The notes beneath the pieces were generated by a model. The model saw only the letters and a list, made by a program, of their open reading frames with translations, was not told the origin of the DNA and searched no databases. From Hydractinia symbiolongicarpus (Eukaryota > Cnidaria > Hydrozoa > Anthoathecata > Hydractiniidae): a stretch of DNA of 64,000 bases. A program made the position numbers and the translations under genes. Positions 58,425-64,000 of this stretch are shown here, one piece after another. Positions within the stretch are counted from its first letter, which is position 1. Every line of letters begins with the position of its first letter. The stretch is from positions 16,974,851-17,038,850 of the forward strand of contig NC_079877.1 of NCBI RefSeq assembly GCF_029227915.1, read 5' to 3'.

Positions 58425-59178
58425 ATATTTGTTTTTTCGGCCTCAGAGTTCTCTTTCTTGCGCGTAGCTTACTTGGAAAGGGAGTCATTTGACCAGCATC
58501 TAGACATGACAGAAGGTGTGGACGAAGAGAATCATTGTCATATATCTTATCGCATGGGTTTTCACCGAATGCTAATGATGTAGCAAAAGCAATCGAAAAC
58601 AGGCCGCAGTCAACTCCATTTTTCTGTTGCTGAACAGGCATAACATCGATAACAAGTTCTTCTGATTGGCAGTAAGAAAAAGCGGCAATTTGATTTGAAA
58701 CATCTACGGAAACGTTTCCACTTGTCAAGCTATCAAAAATTTGGCAATAGCTGTTGTCAATTTTGTTGTTGTTGACATTTGCCACGCATATCCAATGCAA
58801 AGAATCAGCATGAAGCAACTGGATGTAATTTTCTTCGTATTTCACGATGTCAAAACTTTGCGTCTTCCCAACAACCGTGTCTTGAAATCTTCCTATGGTT
58901 GGGAATTGTGACACCAAAAGACTCTGTGCGATGTTTATTGACTCGTCAGTTAATATTTGTTTGTTAACAATGGCGCTTCTTTCTTCTTTAAAGAAATATA
59001 ACTTCCTTCTTTTCGGCAAACGAGTGTCACACTCAGACACATGTGTTATCATAACTTCGTCATCTTCAGGAGTGTCTTCGTCCTGTGGTAGTTGAGCACC
59101 AGTGTCATTAAACTGCTCCTGCTCCATTGGTACATCATAAATGACAGATGGATCGTATTCAGGGAACTCTTCAACCAC
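58420..59178 (-). pseudogene. Ulp1-like (C48 family) cysteine protease domain of the MULE
   Basis: 252 codons open. Ulp1 proteases cleave SUMO or related modifiers. Motifs: LLHADSLHWICVANV (catalytic His in LHW), CQIFDSL (Asp), VMPVQQQKNGVDCGLFSIAF (oxyanion Gln and nucleophile Cys in GVDCG). The first 80 residues are acidic linker (EDTPEDDEVMITH). The triad is intact, but the surrounding element is broken: no proper start is joined upstream, and the PHD part is out of frame downstream. Similar SWIM plus Ulp1 arrangements are known to me from MULE-type elements (Kaonashi in plants) and from invertebrate transposase-like genes. Confidence 0.85.
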
Positions 59179-59219
59179 AGACGTCGCATGATTTTCTTCT
59201 TTTTTAGAGACAATGTTGA

Positions 59220-60550
59220 TTATGGATGAAAACTTTTTTTTTCAGCAGTCAAACCAACTCTTCCCGAAAACGCCGATTTTTTTGGTTTTGGTTTTGGGAG
59301 AGGTTGAAATTTTTTACTTAAATATGTTGATCCTATAACTTTTGGTCTTTCCACAACCAAATTGTCTTCCTTGGGAGCATGAAATGATAGATCATTTAAA
59401 GCCTGAGTCAAGGTTTCATGAAGGTGGTCTAGTGCATCATTATCATACACTATGAATGACAAGCTCTTGATTTGGTTTAAAATTTCTCTGCAACACGAGG
59501 CCTTGGACCTATTTGGAAAACATTTTTCAGGAATAGAATCCAATAAAACGGACTCGGTTTCGACATTATTAATGTCAATAAAATCGTTCTTCATTTGGTT
59601 ATCTTCTAAAGTAACTCCTTGCTAACAACAACTTCATGATCCAAAATGAAAAAAGGAGATAAAGTGTATAGCGACGATAAAGATTTCCAGGATACACCTG
59701 CGACATTGCCACTAATGACGGATAGGATGTGCTTTCAGGGCAACAGAGTTTTACGACAATCCAAGCAAGTACATGACGGATAGTTGTTTTCGTCACCCAA
59801 ACAAACCGTGTAGTTATTAGCAGGGACAGAACTTCGTACCAAAAAGGTTTTTTTCACATCATCAGCGATTTTTATCCAATCCTTTTGTATTGAAGACGCT
59901 GAACTAAGCCTATCGATACAATGCTTTGTAAACTTGTATGGCTTGTTATGAAGCCATACGGGCAAGCTTGTGTTGTATTTTCGATACGAGCTTGATCGTC
60001 TTATGTTTTCTTCCACATACCTTCGAAATAAAAAACAATATGTTGATCACAATTTTAATAGGTAACCCATCACTACCCATCACTCATGTCCTTATTTATA
60101 TTTACCTGTTATATGTATCGGGCAAGAACTGTTCCAACAACACCGTAATCATTCCACCTAAGGTCTTATCTTTAAATTGCTGTAAGAAAGAGTGTTTAAA
60201 ATTTCTATTCTTTCTCTCAACACCGTTATTCGTATTCACTGAAACTTCTAATACGTCTGCTCGAAAACATGTGACCCATCTCTAAATAAAGATTTAAAAG
60301 TTACATACTTGGAAGTAAAAAGTCTCAAAGTTGGTTTTATATTCCACAGTTCACTATATTATCATACCTTGAAGCAAGGAAGCCAGGTTTTTAAACACCA
60401 ATGTCTAACTTCTTGCTTTGTTCTTGATTCCAAACATCACTTTCTTTAAAGGATTGTACAGCTTGATGAAATTTTTCTTCTGTTTCTGAATTAGCAATAC
60501 TTCGGAGGAAAGACAGTACCAGGCTTTTCTGGAAATTCCTGCGTTCTAAA
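59220..60550 (-). pseudogene. MULE transposase C-terminal half with SWIM zinc finger, broken
   Basis: Blocks in order: NFQKSLVLSFLRSI and EEKFHQAVQSF (about 60545-60440); HWCLKTWLPCFK after a frame change; RWVTCFRADVLEVSVNTNNG with VERKNRNFKHSF (about 60285-60200), the TNNGxExxNxxxK motif of MULE transposases; KYVEENIRRSSSYRKYNTSL; then the SWIM finger CTCLDC...(stop)KH at about 59765-59735, where a TGA replaces an expected Cys. A tail 59594-59220 with LPKPKPKKSAFSGRVG matches the usual end of such proteins. At least one intron-like gap (60286-60365), one frameshift and two stops are visible. The catalytic Asp region to the right (60600-61280) is not recognisable. Confidence 0.75.
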
Positions 60551-61475
60551 AAAATAAGTTTTAAATTGAACTATCTGATACAAGAACGTAACCATAGACC
60601 CAAATCATTATTCTTCCTTTCTTTTTCCTTTTCAGATTTCAAAACAAAGGTAAAACATACTTTTCCTTTGATTTTTTCATCCTGTATTTTCTTCTTTTTT
60701 AATATGCCATGATCTACGCCGTGCGTGCAATCTAGCGACTTTTTTCAACAATCACAAAAGGAGTTCCGGACCAAAGGATTTGTTGGGGTGACTCCTTGTT
60801 CTTGATATCTTCGAAGAGAATCTTGTGATTTTTTAAATTAATATCTAAAAAATTAAGTTGGTAACACACACAAAGATTTTCGTTTTTAAAGAAGACTACT
60901 GCTTTTTGTTTCTCTTGGTCAAAAGATCAATCTTTTTTATTATAACTTAAAACTCACCAGCAACTCCGAATGATTTATCTTTTTGATAAACAGAGAAATG
61001 GGATAATGATTTTATCTCGAGATTTCTAACTGCTACATCGACATCTTCCATGGATTCGAATATATATTTCTGTTTTTCTTTTTACAATCTACAAAGTATC
61101 CAGTGGAAAAAAATTTTCGATTTTGATTTATTTCTAGCTTTTATTTTTTCTTTATAATATCCAAGAATAATAAAAAAAAACTTTGACAACTTACCATCTA
61201 GATTTTCATTATTCGTTTTATTCATTTCCATTATTGAACGATGATTACAGTTCGAAAGGTTTTATTTTAGTTGAAAACTTCAACGGTATACAAAAACTCA
61301 AAAACACGTGTGTGTGCCTCCATGCTTTTTCCGCGAACTCCTGCTAAATGAGCACCCAATGCATTTCGGTATTACGCAACAATACATCACATTTGAATGA
61401 CGTAATTCAAATAATAATTTAAATTTAAAACCACGGAATGGCATTTTGGATAAAGCATCGGATAAAGCATCTTCC

Positions 61476-61484
61476 CTGATCAAC
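61476..61484 (+). other. Right target-site duplication of the MULE, adjoining the PFDN2 ATG
   Basis: CTGATCAAC matches CTGAACAAC at 58062-58070; the next base is the A of the PFDN2 start codon. Confidence 0.85.
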
Positions 61485-61624
61485 ATGGCGGCAGGAACAG
61501 CGAAGAAGGGCAAAACTGGTCTTTCACAAGAACAAATCATAACTAAGTTTAATCAAATGCGACAGGAACAACGCATTCTGGTGAATAAAATCAGTGAATT
61601 AGAAGCAGAAATAAGTGAGCACAG
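61485..61624 (+). CDS. PFDN2: Prefoldin subunit 2, first coding exon (gene continues past the window)
   Basis: Prefoldin 2 is a beta-type subunit of the hexameric cytosolic co-chaperone that hands unfolded actin and tubulin to the CCT chaperonin. The exon reads MAAGTAKKGKTG, then LSQEQIITKFNQMRQEQRIL and VNKISELEAEISEH, ending in the phase-2 donor AG|GTAATT. The FNQMRQEQR..L...ISELE..I.EH pattern is the first coiled-coil helix of eukaryotic PFDN2, with the usual short Gly/Lys-rich lead. The ATG is in GATCAACATGG context. The second exon (expected to begin with an LV..TL-type motif) is not found up to 64000, so the first intron exceeds 2.3 kb or its next exon is outside. The start codon abuts the target duplication of a MULE, so the original 5' UTR has been displaced. 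Confidence 0.88.
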
Positions 61625-61736
61625 GTAATTTGTCTTATTCTTAGTTAATTTAGCTTGGATTTATAAAGTTGCTAGCTAAAGGTAGCTCTCTAGTATATAG
61701 AATCACGGTCGTCATCAGCAGCAGAGGTTATTATTC

Positions 61737-61784
61737 AGGTTTATTTAGCTTCAAGCAAAACCTCGCTTGAAGCTAAATAAACCT
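61737..61784. repeat. Perfect 20-bp hairpin in PFDN2 intron
   Basis: AGGTTTATTTAGCTTCAAGC at 61737-61756, loop AAAACCTC, and the exact reverse complement at 61765-61784. Confidence 0.85.
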
Positions 61785-62054
61785 CAAGTTATACAAATTA
61801 TTTCTCTTATGCAGGATCTTTTAACATTTTTTTTATTTTTAACGCTGCTAGCTAATTTGGAAAAAATTTACCCTCTTGATGGTGGTTTCAACCTTTTTCT
61901 GCCTGCTATCTTTTAGCCTGGCCTAGTTTGCATATAGCTAACTACATTGCTTGCAGCAGGATTTGGTAAAGAGAGGTCTTTACCTGTTATTTCTTTTTAC
62001 ATAAACATCGTTTTAGGTTTTAAACTATTACAGAGCATGGATGCCTTCCTGATT

Positions 62055-62195
62055 ACGAGGGTGCGGGCGTTTTCAGGCGAGTTTGGCGTTTTAATAAGAA
62101 TTCAAGTATTCGCCCGAAAAAACCCGCATAGGCCCGTTGAATATAAACTTTATTAACTACTTTCTCTTCAAGCGCTTTCTTCCCAACTATCGTCT
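62055..62195 (+). repeat. Dispersed repeat, copy B
   Basis: Partner of 958-1115, same orientation. A further diverged GTGCGAACGTTTTCGGG block follows at about 62253, so part of the motif may be duplicated here. Confidence 0.7.
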
Positions 62196-62784
62196 GCATG
62201 GTTTGTTACAAGGAATTGCATTAAGGGAATGTTCCAAGTGAGTTCGAGAAAGTGCGAACGTTTTCGGGGGTCAACCGCCAATTTTATTTGAAAAGTCGCC
62301 TGTATATATCGCCACCCTCTTTCCTGATTTATTTGAATTCATTAAAGCCTAACAATCCCTTTGTGTGCCGAAATGACTGAAAATAACTTTGCATCACCTA
62401 GTGCCCATCCTTTTTCTTGCCAGATAGAAGAGCCGAAAGAGCTTACCGCTGAAAATGTGAACAAAGAAATTCATCTATGTATACTGAAACAAAAAACTTT
62501 GCTAAAAATTTTTGGAATTTGTTTTAGGGGAATATACTGTCCTAAGGCCACCTTCAAAAATATGTTTGATTAGTGTCATTTGTAATTGCAAAAGTGAGTC
62601 GATCTGTCAGTTGAACATGTTTTCCAAAAAATTTAAAAATCCCAGCAATATATCCCAGCTATATTTCGTTCCTTGTTTTTACAAATGTAAACTCGCTGTA
62701 TTTCAAATTCTGTTTATAAAATCATCATCGATTTCATGGTTTTCGCTCATTTAAGGTGGCGGTAGCCCTTTTAAAAATCAGAAT

Positions 62785-62877
62785 TTTTTTTTTTTACATA
62801 ATTAATTACTAAAGGTTATTTTCAGACTATATATCCATATTTTTTCTGTTATAGCACACTTGTCACGATTTTATAAT
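62785..62877 (+). repeat. Dispersed repeat shared with 41655-41745
   Basis: Same block order as at 41655-41745, ending [23 protein letters not shown] copy 2 begins directly after it. Confidence 0.7.
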
Positions 62878-63840
62878 CTCACCTTTGCAACGCTTGCATA
62901 CAAACTGAATGTCAGCTCTTAACCTTCCACCAATACTACTGCACTTCTTATGTATACCCAATGCTTGCAAGTCTGACAAAAAATTGAGTTACTACCAACC
63001 CTTTTCCTGCAAACTCCACAAGGCCACTTTCCAACTACAAGGTCACACTTCGCTGCAATGCTACTGATTATGACTTCAGACTTTGCTGTGTTCACCCTTA
63101 GCCCTTTCTCTTCAAGTCCTTTCTTCCACTTCTCAAACTTTTCAACTAATTTTTCCATCGACTCTGCTATGAGAACCAAATCATCTTCATACAATAACTC
63201 CCATGGACAACCTGTTCTGAACCCCATGAACAGCGCTTCTAAGACTAGAACAAACAACAAAGGACTAAGTTCAGAACCCTAATGTACACCAACATTTACA
63301 CTATTCATCACTAAGTGAATCGTTAATCCTGACACAACTTCTAGCATTGCTGTACATAGACTGTACCATTGTAACTAGCCACTCATCCACACCTAATTTT
63401 CTCATAGCCCGCCAAATAACTTTACGTAGCACTCTATCAAAAGCTTTCTCTATATCTACAAAGGCAAAATAGAGATTCTTTCTCTTTCCTAAATACTTTT
63501 CCTGAAGCTGTCTGAGTAAAAATAATGCATCTGTAGTGCCACGCCCTGGAACAAAACCAAATTGCATCTTATCTATATCAATTCTTTCTCTAAGTAACTT
63601 GTCAATCACTCTTTCAATAACTTTCATTACTTGATCAACCAACTTGAAACCTCTATAGTACCTCTTTCTAATGCATCACCCTTACCCTTGAAACAATTCA
63701 CTATTACACTCGACTGCCACTCACTCAGAATAGCACCATCCTTTATAATCTGATTAGCAAGACTTTTAATAAGCTCAACTCCAATATATCCAGATGCTTT
63801 TACCATCTCTGCAACAATGCCTGATACTCCTGCAGCCTTG
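62878..63840 (-). mobile_element. RTE-like LINE, copy 2 (RT fragment with PHD finger)
   Basis: Closely related to copy 1 (14960-16460). It covers [19 protein letters not shown] (right end), [29 protein letters not shown], the palm with YEDDLVL in place of YADDLVL, and the finger (CGVC, CQTC, CKRC). It is truncated at both ends: no thumb or linker, and junctions at 62878 and 63840. It keeps the 17 bases deleted from copy 1 near 16320 but has its own lesions (loss of a base near 63305 breaking the SDEFSVNVG frame, and others). It is antisense to PFDN2 within its intron. The Ala to Glu change in the catalytic YADD box marks it as inactive. Confidence 0.88.
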
Positions 63841-64000
63841 CTCAGGCATTTTCCCAGGCGGGAAATGTCACATGATACTTTTAATCCATTTACAGGTCCG
63901 TATTTTTCAGGGTAGTCTATGATTTGAGGAAAAACACACCGTTCACCAAGTTACCTTTTCATATATAGGGACTTAATTTTTCACAGATTCTTTATTTTCT
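63841..64000. other. Window end, no feature
   Basis: Non-coding, presumably still PFDN2 intron. Nothing further recognised. Confidence 0.4.

Larger units (their letters stand above)
58071..61475 (-). mobile_element. Mutator-like (MULE) transposon, 3405 bp, with SWIM, Ulp1 and PHD remnants
   Basis: The ends are inverted repeats GGAAGATGCTTTATCC, with AAAATGCCATTCCGTGGTTT continuing. The right end carries one extra GATGCTTTATCC unit. 9-bp duplications flank it (58062-58070 and 61476-61484), the size typical of MULEs. The minus strand holds, in order: remains of a transposase (about 60550-59600), its SWIM-type zinc finger, a linker, an Ulp1/C48 cysteine protease (59178-58420) and a PHD finger (58424-58268). 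Several stops and frameshifts show the copy is dead. It sits directly against the PFDN2 start codon. Confidence 0.9.
61625..62877. other. PFDN2 intron, left part
   Basis: Contains a perfect 20-bp hairpin, dispersed repeat copy B (62055-62195) and a repeat shared with 41655. No exon resembling the rest of PFDN2 is seen; the 62361-62573 open frame has no match in mind. Confidence 0.5.

Noticed and set aside
62361-62573. Open frame that could be a second PFDN2 exon
   Set aside because: Translation does not resemble the second half of prefoldin 2, and no phase-2 acceptor suits it.

Overview
This window is eukaryotic, AT-rich, low in gene density and rich in introns and transposon debris. Gene content points to an early-branching animal, most likely a cnidarian and perhaps a hydrozoan: an intronless SoxB-type HMG gene, a fungal/amoebal-style Gap1/GapA RasGAP that also carries metazoan-like introns, and copia, CR1-like, RTE-like, MULE and integrase-type elements of kinds I associate with cnidarian genomes. 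The organism assignment is inference; no species is claimed.

Layout. (1) 3.4-25.1 kb, plus strand: a roughly 22-exon gene for a Gap1/GapA-type RasGAP (RasGAP plus C-terminal RGC domain, no CH or IQ domain; about 777 aa if the proposed first exon at 3436 is right). Its first intron holds a satellite-like array of about 172-bp units (6.1-7.9 kb). A later intron holds an antisense non-LTR retrotransposon (14.8-17.4 kb). (2) 25-29 kb: 3' UTR, a 430-bp TA-flanked MITE and unannotated sequence. (3) 29.3-30.5 kb, minus strand: single-exon SoxB. (4) 30.5-36.8 kb: intergenic, with tandem repeats, LINE scraps and possible SINE relics. (5) 36.9-57.1 kb, plus strand: a nine-exon gene for a 516-aa type I membrane glycoprotein that I cannot assign to a family. 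Its introns hold a CR1-like LINE relic, a copia relic (minus), a complete 3.5-kb TIR element with a 6-bp target duplication carrying an integrase remnant and a convergent HECT-ligase pseudogene, and a 0.57-kb MITE. (6) 57.5-57.9 kb, minus: a 117-codon ORF of unknown function. (7) 58071-61475: a complete MULE-type transposon with near-perfect 9-bp target duplication and SWIM, Ulp1-protease and PHD-finger remnants. (8) 61485 onward, plus: first coding exon of prefoldin subunit 2; the gene continues beyond the window. Its intron holds a second copy of the RTE-like LINE.

The main points of interest are the MULE inserted with its target duplication touching the PFDN2 start codon, the integrase plus HECT element, the PHD-type finger inside the LINE reverse transcriptase, and the Gap1-type RasGAP that keeps the catalytic arginine missing from IQGAPs. 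All exon boundaries were worked out by eye from splice consensus, phase continuity and protein similarity recalled from known families.
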